Of a stretch of 8,937 nt of DNA, positions 1 through 6,682 are shown piece after piece (the first letter of the stretch is position 1; each line of letters starts with the position of its first letter). Source of the stretch: Ruminococcaceae bacterium UBA6842 (GTDB taxonomy: Bacteria > Bacillota > Clostridia > Oscillospirales > Acutalibacteraceae); contig DKDS01000027.1 of the NCBI GenBank assembly GCA_002451855.1, forward strand, positions 33,946-42,882, read 5' to 3'. The notes beneath the pieces are model-generated. The model was not told the origin of the DNA. It did no database searches and saw nothing but the letters and a program-made list of their open reading frames with translations. Made by a program: the position numbers and the translations under genes.

Positions 1-99
1 AAGGCGGCGGTCTATCTTCACGGCGAGGCAGGCGACAGGGCAGCCCTCAAAAGGGGTCAGCGCGCGCTTATTCCGTCAGATATAATCGAGGAGCTGTAA
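1..99 (+). CDS. nnrD: NAD(P)H-hydrate dehydratase, C-terminal end (partial)
   Basis: The window opens inside this gene; only the last 32 codons and the TAA stop (97-99) are present. The reading frame from base 1 gives a tail with AVYLHGEAGDRAA followed by SDIIEEL. That is the typical C-terminal signature of the YjeF/NnrD family (A-YLHG-AGD-AA, then a G, then SDII--L). NnrD is the ADP- or ATP-dependent dehydratase that repairs hydrated NAD(P)H, often fused to the NnrE epimerase. Whether this copy is fused cannot be seen. The stop codon overlaps the ribosome binding site of the lipoprotein gene downstream, so the two are probably co-transcribed. Confidence 0.85.
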   Translation, partial: KAAVYLHGEAGDRAALKRGQRALIPSDIIEEL

Positions 100-113
100 A
101 GGGGACTTTCGGC

Positions 114-623
114 TTGAAAAAAATATTTTCGTTGGTTTTAACCGTTGCGGTATCGGTATTGCTTACTTCCTGCGGCAAGGGAACGGCGATTGCTCCCAAA
201 ACAACGGGAATTTCCTTTACTGCCGAGCTGGAATTTTTCGAAAACAAATACGAGGCGGCAGTAACGGTAAGACCTGACGGAAACGCTGAGGTTCAGATTA
301 TCTCCCCCGACACCCTTAAGGGGCTTGAATTCGATTTTTCGGGGAAAGCTGTAACGGCGAAATATCTGGGTCTTGAATACAAATACAATATTGCTGAACA
401 GCCGTCGGTTGCGGCGGTTTCATATCTCTATGAAATATTAAAGGATATTTCTGAAAAAGGACGGCAGATAACCCTTGAGGACGGTCGTTTTTACACGGAC
501 GGCCGCACCGAAAATATAAAATACCGAATGTATTTCGGCGCTACGGGACTGCCCATTTCGGCAAGCGATGAAGATAATAGTTTTGTTATCACATTTAAAA
601 ATGTAACTATTACGGACGGCTAA
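114..623 (+). CDS. Small secreted lipoprotein, function unknown
   Basis: This encodes a 169-residue protein with a lipoprotein signal peptide: MKK, a hydrophobic stretch (residues 4-17) and the lipobox LTSC, whose Cys20 would be lipidated. The mature part has no motif I recognise for certain. Its alternating hydrophobic/charged pattern (for example AELEFFENKYEAAVTV) suggests beta-rich, LolA-like or DUF lipoproteins of Clostridia. The start is TTG at 114, chosen because it gives an intact signal peptide and because AAAGGGG (98-104) sits nine bases upstream, overlapping the nnrD stop; no ATG is suitably placed. The 14-base gap suggests an operon with nnrD. It would be anchored on the outer face of the cytoplasmic membrane. 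Gene identity is firm; function is unknown. Confidence 0.85.
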   Translation: MKKIFSLVLTVAVSVLLTSCGKGTAIAPKTTGISFTAELEFFENKYEAAVTVRPDGNAEVQIISPDTLKGLEFDFSGKAVTAKYLGLEYKYNIAEQPSVAAVSYLYEILKDISEKGRQITLEDGRFYTDGRTENIKYRMYFGATGLPISASDEDNSFVITFKNVTITDG

Positions 624-630
624 GGCTACG

Positions 631-852
631 TCATACTATCTGTATATTACGGCAGTCCTCCGAACGGATGGCTATTACCGTTCCTCTTATAAGAAACGCC
701 CTCGGGTCGCCCGACGGGTTTTTGCCTATACATTCAACAAGAGTTCCGGGTATCAGCCCTATATCAAGAAGCCGCCGTCTCATTTCGCCGCAGGGGAGCA
801 GCTGCTTTACCTTCGCCGTTTCCCCGAGCGGCAGATCGTTAAGGTTTTTCAC
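631..852 (-). CDS. feoA: FeoA-family ferrous iron transport-associated protein
   Basis: This 73-residue protein is a complete single FeoA domain (SH3-like fold). It has L-LGE-AKV near the N-terminus, then MRRRLLDIGLIPGT (residues 24-37), GDPRAFLIRGT (48-58) and a closing IAIRSEDCRNIQI. FeoA is a small cytoplasmic partner of the Fe(II) transporter FeoB; stand-alone copies can serve other or unknown roles. The start is GTG (850-852), supported by AGGAG (rc of 861-865) eight bases upstream. No feoB is in the window, and the gene stands alone between a convergent lipoprotein gene and a divergent araC. The gap to the lipoprotein stop is only seven bases. It carries cysteines at 21, 41 and 66, which may or may not be functional. 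The family call is secure; a role in iron uptake is inferred. Confidence 0.9.
   Translation of the reverse strand: MKNLNDLPLGETAKVKQLLPCGEMRRRLLDIGLIPGTLVECIGKNPSGDPRAFLIRGTVIAIRSEDCRNIQIV
699..723 (+). terminator. Candidate intrinsic terminator for the nnrD-lipoprotein transcript, inside feoA
   Basis: On the plus strand TCGGG (702-706) pairs with CCCGA (710-714) around a TCG loop. After one C/C mismatch the stem continues with CC (699-700) and GG (716-717). A run of five T (719-723) follows. It lies about 75 bases past the lipoprotein stop and antisense to feoA. The same bases encode the conserved GDPRAF region of FeoA, so the palindrome may be partly a coding coincidence. Confidence 0.4.
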
Positions 853-879
853 GGTTTATTCTCCTAAAGCTTTTTAATA

Positions 880-885
880 TATAAT
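880..885 (+). promoter_or_regulatory. Possible -10 element upstream of araC
   Basis: A perfect TATAAT lies 59 bases before the araC start, in the divergent feoA/araC gap. No convincing -35 box is found 16-18 bases upstream (the sequence there resembles TTTATT). The call rests on the -10 element alone. Confidence 0.35.
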
Positions 886-897
886 ACTCGTCTCGCA

Positions 898-916
898 CCC
901 CGTTCGTTACACGGGG
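898..916. repeat. Short inverted repeat in the feoA/araC gap
   Basis: CCCCGT (898-903) and ACGGGG (911-916) are perfect 6-bp arms around a 7-base loop. The repeat lies between the candidate araC -10 and its ribosome binding site. It could be an operator for the divergent promoters or a hairpin in the araC leader. There is no T-run, so it is not a terminator. Confidence 0.4.
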
Positions 917-944
917 AAGCATATGCTCCGAAAGGAAAAGGAAT

Positions 945-1739
945 ATGAAAATCACTTATGAAAATAAGACCGATAAAATAAGCTTGGCAAAGGCAACCGG
1001 ACTCTCAAGAATAATACACATTCATAAGGAGCTGGAGCTTATTTATGTCAGAAAGGGTCGGGCGGTCGCTTATGCGGATACTAACAGCTACCTTTTAAAT
1101 CAGGGCGATATGTTCCTTGTGTTCCCGAATCAGGTTCATTATTACGAGACAAAAGAATCGGGAGATTTTGCCATACTTATTTTTTCAAGCGATACGGTTT
1201 ACGGCTTTTCGGATATAATTTCAAACAGCGTACCCGATACAAATTTAATTCCGTTTGATAAAAACGGCGACTTCCCGCTTATTTTTGACCGTATATATTC
1301 GCTTTCAGGTGAATACGCAAATTTGGCGCTGAACGGTTATATAAATGTAATAATGAGCGCTGTTCTGCCGAATCTGCGGCTTAAAACCGTTAATGCCGAT
1401 AATAATACCGCGCTTTACAGCGTTATAGATTTCTGCACAAAAAATTTCAGGGAGAACATCACCCTTGACGAGCTTGCGGACAAGCTTCATTTAAGTAAAT
1501 ACTATATTTCACATATGATAAACCGAAAGCTCGGTCAAGGCTTCAGCGAATACATAAATAATCTGCGCGTGAGCGAGGCGTGCAATCTTTTAAAGGAAAC
1601 GGACACAAAAATAGCCGACATCTCCGAAGAGGTCGGCTTTGGAACCATAAGGTCGTTTAATCGTTCCTTTAAGCAGATAATAGGTGTATCTCCGGCAGAT
1701 TACCGAGAGAAAAACGCGGCGCTTAAAAAATCGACTTAA
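945..1739 (+). CDS. AraC-family transcriptional regulator with N-terminal cupin sensor domain
   Basis: This encodes 264 residues, normal for the family. Residues about 20-80 form the cupin-like effector domain, with HIHKELELIYVRKGRA, then QGDMFLVFPNQVHYY. Residues about 157-256 hold the AraC DNA-binding domain with two helix-turn-helix units. The first is around LDELADKLHLSKYYISH (174-190). The second starts at IADISEEVGF (223-232) and ends with the signature FKQIIGVSPADYR (242-254). The ATG at 945 is preceded by a purine-rich AAAGGAAAAGG. The gene converges on the sugar operon and overlaps its last gene by 17 bases, so it is the most likely regulator of that operon, responding to a sugar or sugar derivative. 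Target and ligand are inferred. The next gene on this strand is far downstream, so it appears monocistronic. Confidence 0.92.
   Translation: MKITYENKTDKISLAKATGLSRIIHIHKELELIYVRKGRAVAYADTNSYLLNQGDMFLVFPNQVHYYETKESGDFAILIFSSDTVYGFSDIISNSVPDTNLIPFDKNGDFPLIFDRIYSLSGEYANLALNGYINVIMSAVLPNLRLKTVNADNNTALYSVIDFCTKNFRENITLDELADKLHLSKYYISHMINRKLGQGFSEYINNLRVSEACNLLKETDTKIADISEEVGFGTIRSFNRSFKQIIGVSPADYREKNAALKKST
1607..1637 (-). terminator. Candidate intrinsic terminator for the sugar operon, inside araC
   Basis: Reading the minus strand, GCCGAC (rc of 1632-1637) pairs with GTCGGC (rc of 1614-1619), with further CTC/GAG pairing inside the 12-base loop. TA and then five T (rc of 1607-1611) follow. It lies about 85-115 bases beyond the stop of the last operon gene, within the codons for the second helix-turn-helix of araC. 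The coding constraint there makes chance a real possibility. Confidence 0.4.
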
Positions 1740-2535
1740 GATATTTAATGCTTGCTTCGGCGCACTCCATACGGGTTTTGCCCATACTCGGCTCGTCCTG
1801 CTCTATAACTACCCATTTTGCGTCAACTTCCTTACAGGCGTCAAGTATAGAGGGGAAATTCTGAAGTCCCGAGCCTAAGGGGCGATATTCGAAGCTGCCT
1901 TCGGCAGTTTCTTTTTTATCGTCATTTCCTATAAGGGCGTACATATTGCCGCCCTTTGTGCCCGCAAAGTCTTTTAAATGGACGATTTCAAGTCTGCCCG
2001 CGTATTTACGGATGTAATCCGCGGGGTTTTCTCCGCCCACATTTACCCAACAGGTATCAAGCTGTGTCGATAAAAGCTCGGGTGAAACTGCCTTGTAAAG
2101 CAAATCAAGCTTGTATTCTCCGTCAACCTTTTCAAATTCAAAATCGTGATTGTGGTAGCAAAGCTTCATACCGTATTTATTTGCAAGCTCGCCGAATTTT
2201 TTGACATTCTCATAAAATTCGGCGTTTTTTTCGCCGCCCGCAAGGTATTCGGCGTTTATCCACGGAATAACAATGTATTTACAGCCTATATCCGAGTATA
2301 TTTTAAAGGTTTCGTCGCCCTTTAAAAGCTCCGCGTAAGGCACATGAGCGGAAATAGGGGTAAGACCTGTTTCGCCGCATATTTTTTTGACTTCTTCGGC
2401 ACTATGACCGAAAAGACCGGCAAATTCAACGCCGTCATAGCCGAGCGCTTTTATTTTTTTAAGCGTACCTTTAAAATCGGCTTCCATATCGGTTCTTACC
2501 GAATAAAGCTGTAATGCTATCGGAAAATCATACAT
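1723..2535 (-). CDS. Sugar phosphate isomerase/epimerase-like TIM barrel (xylose isomerase-like superfamily)
   Basis: This 270-residue protein is typical in length for the AP endonuclease 2/IolE-like barrel family (COG1082). It opens with LQLYSVR (residues 8-14), then GYDGVEFAG (32-40) and SAHVP (62-66). The signature YHNHDFEF spans 127-134, followed by QLDTCW (158-163), IVHLKDF (184-190) and VVIEQDEP (242-249). Asp160, His186 and Glu245 are probable metal ligands. Family members isomerise, epimerise, dehydrate or cleave sugars and keto-sugars; the substrate cannot be read here. AAAGGAG (rc of 2545-2551) lies nine bases before the ATG and overlaps the stop of the upstream oxidoreductase, leaving a 14-base gap. 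This is the last gene of the operon, and its 3' end overlaps the araC 3' end by 17 bases. It also carries an antisense terminator hairpin within its codons. Fold is secure, reaction unknown. Confidence 0.88.
   Translation of the reverse strand: MYDFPIALQLYSVRTDMEADFKGTLKKIKALGYDGVEFAGLFGHSAEEVKKICGETGLTPISAHVPYAELLKGDETFKIYSDIGCKYIVIPWINAEYLAGGEKNAEFYENVKKFGELANKYGMKLCYHNHDFEFEKVDGEYKLDLLYKAVSPELLSTQLDTCWVNVGGENPADYIRKYAGRLEIVHLKDFAGTKGGNMYALIGNDDKKETAEGSFEYRPLGSGLQNFPSILDACKEVDAKWVVIEQDEPSMGKTRMECAEASIKYLKSIF
1891..1917 (+). terminator. Strong candidate intrinsic terminator for araC, antisense inside the SPIE gene
   Basis: On the plus strand GAAGCTGCC (1891-1899) pairs with GGCAGTTTC (1903-1911), giving nine base pairs with one G-T, around a TTC loop. 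Six T (1912-1917) follow. It starts about 150 bases past the araC stop and is the best-formed terminator in the window. It is embedded in the coding sequence of the convergent epimerase gene. Confidence 0.6.
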
Positions 2536-2549
2536 AATTTTTTGCTCCT

Positions 2550-3704
2550 TTAAATTTCGGGTATATCAACGGTAATTTCCCTGCCCTGCTCGGCGGAGCG
2601 GACAATACCGTCTATAATAGCCTGATTGTAAAGAATTTCGCTTGACGGAACGGTTGCCTTTCCGCCGTTCTTTACAGCGTCTACAAACGAACGCAGCTTC
2701 TTATAGAACAAATCGCTTGTGGGCTTCATAGGAACCTGATACTGAAGGGTGGTATCGCCGATTGTTTTATAAACAGTAAGCGGTTTGTCGAACTCGCCGT
2801 TCCAGCACTCGGTAGACGGAATACGAAGACCGCCCTTTGTGCCTAAAATAAGCGCGTCGCCGCAGGTGTCCATATTCATAGCCCATGAAATGCGGAAATC
2901 AAGAATAATATCGCCCTCAAGACGGATAAAGCCTGCCGCAAAATCGTCAACCTTGAACTTTTCGGCATATTCGGGGTGAGCGGGGTAATAAGCCGGATCC
3001 TTCCCGAAAAAGGCAGAGGTATAACCCGATACGGTAAGGGGCTTCGGATAGCCTACCGCACCCATAAGCATATCGAGCGAATAAGAGCCTATATCGCCCA
3101 CAGCGCCTATCCCGCCGGTATCCTTTTCGATAAATGTGGTGCCGAACGGAGTTGGAATACCGCGTCTGCGGCCGCCGCCCGCCTGCATATAGTAAACCTT
3201 GCCGAGCTCGCCCGATTCAACTATTTTCTTTATCATTTTCATATTTTCGCTCATACGGGGCTGAAAACCGATAGTAAGAATTTTGCCCGATTCCTTTTCG
3301 GCTCTCATTACCTCGACCGCCTCGTCAAGCGTTACGGTGAACGGCTTTTCAAGCATTACATTTATGCCTTTTTTAAGGGCGTGAATGGCACAGGGAGCGT
3401 GCTGGCAGTTATATGTGCATATGCTTACGCCGTCAAGTTCTTTTTCGTTGTCAAGAAGCTCCTTGTCGCTTTCGTAAATGCGGCAGTTTTCAATTTCAAA
3501 TTTCTTTGCAAATTCCGCCGCCTTGCCGGGGACAATGTCCGCTAACGCCACGATTTCAACATCAGCCATTTTTTTGTAGCTTGCAATGTGTGATTCGGCT
3601 ATCCAGCCCGTTCCGATAATCGCTATTTTTACTTTTTTTGAGGTATCTATAACCTCGGTTTCCTGATTGGACTTAAATGCGTCCAGTCCTGCTATGCTTG
3701 CCAT
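2550..3704 (-). CDS. Gfo/Idh/MocA-family NAD(P)-dependent sugar oxidoreductase (384 aa)
   Basis: The Rossmann domain starts after a roughly 24-residue N-terminal extension: KIAIIGTGWIAESH places the nucleotide-binding G-x-G-x-x-A at residues 31-36. The hallmark EKP is at 119-121, whose Lys120 usually takes part in catalysis. The C-terminal domain has GGRRRGIP (177-184) and AVGDIGSYSLD (201-211). Asp204 is kept, but Tyr208 stands where many members have His. The family oxidises or reduces sugars, inositols or glycosides with NAD(P). The ATG at 3704 has a GGGGGAA (rc of 3711-3717) six bases upstream; the next in-frame Met (46) lies inside the Rossmann fold, so the extension is probably real. 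It sits 23 bases after one barrel gene and 14 before another. The substrate is unknown; a sugar or glycoside dehydrogenase is inferred. Confidence 0.9.
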   Translation of the reverse strand: MASIAGLDAFKSNQETEVIDTSKKVKIAIIGTGWIAESHIASYKKMADVEIVALADIVPGKAAEFAKKFEIENCRIYESDKELLDNEKELDGVSICTYNCQHAPCAIHALKKGINVMLEKPFTVTLDEAVEVMRAEKESGKILTIGFQPRMSENMKMIKKIVESGELGKVYYMQAGGGRRRGIPTPFGTTFIEKDTGGIGAVGDIGSYSLDMLMGAVGYPKPLTVSGYTSAFFGKDPAYYPAHPEYAEKFKVDDFAAGFIRLEGDIILDFRISWAMNMDTCGDALILGTKGGLRIPSTECWNGEFDKPLTVYKTIGDTTLQYQVPMKPTSDLFYKKLRSFVDAVKNGGKATVPSSEILYNQAIIDGIVRSAEQGREITVDIPEI

Positions 3705-3727
3705 AAATGTTTCCCCCGTTTATGTTT

Positions 3728-4642
3728 TTATATTACAAACTGACGCATATAGCGGCAGCTCAACGCTACTGAATCCATAACACGCTGTTTTGAGTCCTCA
3801 AAGGCTTTATCCTCTACCTCGATGCAGGCAAAGCCGTTATAGCCTATGTCGGTAAGTGCGGATACATATTTGCCCCAGTCAACATCGCCGAGCCCCGGTA
3901 ATTTAGGGCTCATAAAGTCAAGCGGATAGCCCATTATTCCCACATCGTCAAGCTTATCCTTATATAGCTTGATGTCCTTAAAATGAACATGGAATATTTT
4001 ATCCTTGAATTCGTAAAGCGGTTTTATGTAGTCTATCTGCTGCCAGATAAAGTGGCTCGGGTCGTAGTTTATGCCGAAATTATCGCTCGGCAGCAGTTCG
4101 AACATTTTGCGCCAGAGCCTCGGTGTGGTAAACAAATTTTGTCCGCCGGGCCATTGGTCCGCGCCGAAAAGCATCGGGCAGTTTTCTATTGCTATTTTAA
4201 CGCCCTTTTCCTCGGCAAGCCTTATTATAGGCGGCCATATTTCTTTAAAAAGCTCGAGATTTTCTTCGACTGTCTTAGTTTGGTCTCTGCCTATAAAGGT
4301 AGTAACCGTATTAACGCCCAAAAGCGCGCTCATATTTATTACCTTTTTAAGATGTTCGATGTTAGCCGCTCTTTTTTGAAGGTCGCCGTCCATAGTGTTA
4401 GGGTAAAACGCAAGCGAGGAAATCTCAATGCTTTTTTTCTTGCAAAAATCCTTTATGTATGAAATGTATTCGGGCGAGGTATTGTCCACATCAATGTGGC
4501 TTACCCCCGCATATCGCCTTTCCGCCTTGCCCTGCGGCCAACAGGCAACCTCCATACATTCGCAGCCGTTCTGTACAGCGTTTTCCACGGCTTCCTCGAA
4601 TGTAAAGCCGTCGTAAATTGCGCTTACAATGCCTAATTTCAT
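3728..4642 (-). CDS. Sugar phosphate isomerase/epimerase-like TIM barrel (304 aa)
   Basis: This is a xylose isomerase-like TIM barrel with a full set of expected metal ligands. AIENCP gives Glu153, INYDPSH gives Asp194 with His197, FHVHFKD gives His220, and CIEVED gives Glu275. The GLGDVDW segment (250-256) is typical of hydroxypyruvate isomerase/epimerase-like members. A GTG at 4651 could extend the frame by three codons. However, it lies inside the Shine-Dalgarno GGAG, while the ATG at 4642 is correctly spaced (eight bases) and forms an ATGA overlap with the upstream stop. I therefore start at 4642. The overlap predicts translational coupling to the 331-residue oxidoreductase. Its signatures differ from the 270-residue barrel in the same operon, so the two probably catalyse different steps. 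The substrate is unknown. Confidence 0.9.
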   Translation of the reverse strand: MKLGIVSAIYDGFTFEEAVENAVQNGCECMEVACWPQGKAERRYAGVSHIDVDNTSPEYISYIKDFCKKKSIEISSLAFYPNTMDGDLQKRAANIEHLKKVINMSALLGVNTVTTFIGRDQTKTVEENLELFKEIWPPIIRLAEEKGVKIAIENCPMLFGADQWPGGQNLFTTPRLWRKMFELLPSDNFGINYDPSHFIWQQIDYIKPLYEFKDKIFHVHFKDIKLYKDKLDDVGIMGYPLDFMSPKLPGLGDVDWGKYVSALTDIGYNGFACIEVEDKAFEDSKQRVMDSVALSCRYMRQFVI

Positions 4643-5634
4643 AGCCTGCACTCCTTTATCGGGTATTTTATACCGGCGCTTTGCTTTATTAAGTCCATAC
4701 AGGTATGAACCGTGTGCGTAAGCGCGGATACCTCCCTGTAATCGTTTTCGGTATTTTTCTTTTCAATGTAATCGGCAAATTTTATTGCCTCGTCGCCCAT
4801 TATTTCATCTCTTGAGGGACAGCCCCAAAGCTTTGTTTCCTTTCCGTCCTTTACAAGCGAAATATCGGCGTACTGCGAAACCGAGCCGATTTTAACCGTG
4901 CCCTTGTCGCCCACTATTTCGGAGCCTATTGACGATTGCCCTGCTTTGCTGTATGAAAGCACTGCGGTAAGCCCGTCATATTCAAACACGGCGGCTCCCG
5001 ATTTGTCTGCGTCGTTCTCAAAATAAGAGGCTGTGGCTTTAACCGTATTCGGCATACCGAACATATCCGCTGCCGCATACACGCAGTAAACGCCAAGATC
5101 CGTAAGCGTGCCCGCACCCAGCGACATATCAAATATATTCATCCGTTCGCCGTTTTTAAAGGCGTCATATCTGCTTGAACGCTGGCAGTAGTCTATTCTC
5201 GCCGCCGAAATTTCACCTATTTCCGAGAGCGCGTCAAAAAGAATTTTTCTGCCTTTACAGTGGCGGCTCATAATAGCCTCGGCGTAGATAACACCCTTTT
5301 TGTCCGCAAGATTTAAAAGCTCGTCATATTCCCTTGCGCTTGCCGTTATGGGCTTTTCGCACAAAACATTTTTGCCGTTCTCCAAAAAAAGCTTGCTCTG
5401 CGCATAGTGCAAGGCGTTGGGCGAGGCTATATATACCGCGTCAATGTCGGGACTTTTGGCAAGGGCGTTAATATCCGTGCAAAAGGAATTAAAGCCGTGC
5501 TTTTTACAAAACAGCTCGCCATTATCGGCGCTCCTTGAATAGGCGGTTTCAAGGCAAAACCTATCGGTCAGCTTCACGGCTGAGATGAATTTTTCCGTAA
5601 TTCCGCTTGTACCTACCGTCGCAAGCCTTATCAT
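4639..5634 (-). CDS. Gfo/Idh/MocA-family oxidoreductase, dihydrodiol dehydrogenase-like (331 aa)
   Basis: The Rossmann motif is VGTSGIT (residues 7-13), with Ser and Thr where the usual motif has small residues. CEKP is at 92-95. The second domain carries EAIMSRH (119-125), SSRYDAF (153-159) and LGAGTLTDLGVYCVY (172-186). The last of these, with Asp179 and Tyr183, resembles the trans-dihydrodiol dehydrogenase / glucose-fructose oxidoreductase branch. These are cytoplasmic NAD(P)-dependent enzymes acting on sugar or diol hydroxyls. The ATG overlaps the preceding stop (TAATG) and has AAGGTGG upstream; its own stop overlaps the next start (ATGA). It is thus tightly coupled on both sides. It differs clearly from the other two oxidoreductases in the operon, so it is not a recent duplicate. 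The exact substrate is not readable. Confidence 0.9.
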   Translation of the reverse strand: MIRLATVGTSGITEKFISAVKLTDRFCLETAYSRSADNGELFCKKHGFNSFCTDINALAKSPDIDAVYIASPNALHYAQSKLFLENGKNVLCEKPITASAREYDELLNLADKKGVIYAEAIMSRHCKGRKILFDALSEIGEISAARIDYCQRSSRYDAFKNGERMNIFDMSLGAGTLTDLGVYCVYAAADMFGMPNTVKATASYFENDADKSGAAVFEYDGLTAVLSYSKAGQSSIGSEIVGDKGTVKIGSVSQYADISLVKDGKETKLWGCPSRDEIMGDEAIKFADYIEKKNTENDYREVSALTHTVHTCMDLIKQSAGIKYPIKECRL

Positions 5635-6680
5635 TATATTTCCACCTTTATGCGCTGCTTTTGCTCAGCCGAGCTGAACGCCGCTTCCATAACCTGCATA
5701 ACACGGCGTACCTCGCTGTGCTTGATTGCGGGCTCTGTTTTTTTGTCAAGCACGGCGCAGAAGTTGCGGTAAAAATCGTGGACATCGCTTGCCGGGCGGT
5801 CAACCTCGTACATATCAAGGGTTATTTCGTCGCGCGGCGCCATTGTTTTGGTGATGCCTGCGGCGGTTTGAACGGGCAGAACCTCTTTTTCGTTCCATGC
5901 CTTCATACGGGCAACCTTAGCCTTCTTCTGCCAGTCCTCAATAATAGCGCTGCCGTTTTTGCACTGTAAGTAAAACCTCGGCATTGCGATAAAGTTGTAT
6001 GTACCGACCTCTATGTACGCGGTCTTTCCGCTTTCAAAATAAAGGGTCAGCTTAAAGCCGTCGTCTACCTCGTCTGTGGTTATATTTGTAACCGTGCAGT
6101 AAACGCTTACTATTTTTTCGCTTATTATCTGCAATATCTGGTCGATAAGATGTACGCCCCAGTCAAGTATCATACCGCCGCCGTAGGGCTTGTGACAGCG
6201 CCAGTCGCTCGGTATTCCGCGCGAGCCGTGTATTCTTGATTCAATGTTTATAAGCTCGCCTATTTCACCCGAGCTTACTATCTTTTTCATTGCGAGAAAA
6301 TCGACATCCCACCGTCTGTTCTGGTGAACAGTGAAGAATTTGCCCGATTTATCGGCGGCGGCAAGCATTTCGTCAAGCGCCTTTACCGACATTTCAACAG
6401 GCTTTTCGCAGATAACATTTTTATCGGCGGCAAGAGCCTTGATAACAAGCTCCTTATGACAATCGTTAGGCACCGCTATTACAACCGCGTCAACCGTCTT
6501 GTCCGCAAGAACCTCTTCATATGAAGAGTAAGCGTGTATGCCGTTTTTCTCCGCGAGCTCGGCTTTCTTTCCGTCAATATCGTAAATACCGTTGAGCGCC
6601 GCAACATCGCTTGCAAGTATCTGCCTTGTGTGCCAGCCGCCCTGACCTCCGTAGCCTATAACCGCAAAATTCTTTTTCAT
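5634..6680 (-). CDS. Gfo/Idh/MocA-family oxidoreductase with the Asp/His motif (348 aa)
   Basis: The N-terminal Rossmann fold has FAVIGYGGQGGWH (residues 5-17). CEKP is at 91-94 and VHQNRRWD at 118-125, a signature common in MviM-type members. The second domain has SRGIPSDWR (153-161) followed by GGGMILDWGVHLID (167-180). Asp173 and His177 are both present, the classic arrangement in which His acts as acid/base with Lys93. Of the three paralogues here this is closest to the textbook catalytic set. AGGTGA lies upstream of the ATG, and the start is two bases after the thuA-like stop. The C-terminus overlaps the next start by one base (TAATG). It probably oxidises a hydroxyl of a sugar or glycoside, or reduces the keto product; the direction and substrate are inference. 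Confidence 0.92.
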   Translation of the reverse strand: MKKNFAVIGYGGQGGWHTRQILASDVAALNGIYDIDGKKAELAEKNGIHAYSSYEEVLADKTVDAVVIAVPNDCHKELVIKALAADKNVICEKPVEMSVKALDEMLAAADKSGKFFTVHQNRRWDVDFLAMKKIVSSGEIGELINIESRIHGSRGIPSDWRCHKPYGGGMILDWGVHLIDQILQIISEKIVSVYCTVTNITTDEVDDGFKLTLYFESGKTAYIEVGTYNFIAMPRFYLQCKNGSAIIEDWQKKAKVARMKAWNEKEVLPVQTAAGITKTMAPRDEITLDMYEVDRPASDVHDFYRNFCAVLDKKTEPAIKHSEVRRVMQVMEAAFSSAEQKQRIKVEI

Positions 6681-6682
6681 TG

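Noticed and set aside
2976..3545. Open frame of 189 codons on the plus strand
   Set aside because: Lies antisense to the 384-aa oxidoreductase, which has full family motifs; the translation has no recognisable domain and no ribosome binding site.
3983..4462. Open frames of 159 and 102 codons on the plus strand over the SPIE-304 gene
   Set aside because: Mirror frames of a strongly supported coding gene, with no motifs of their own.
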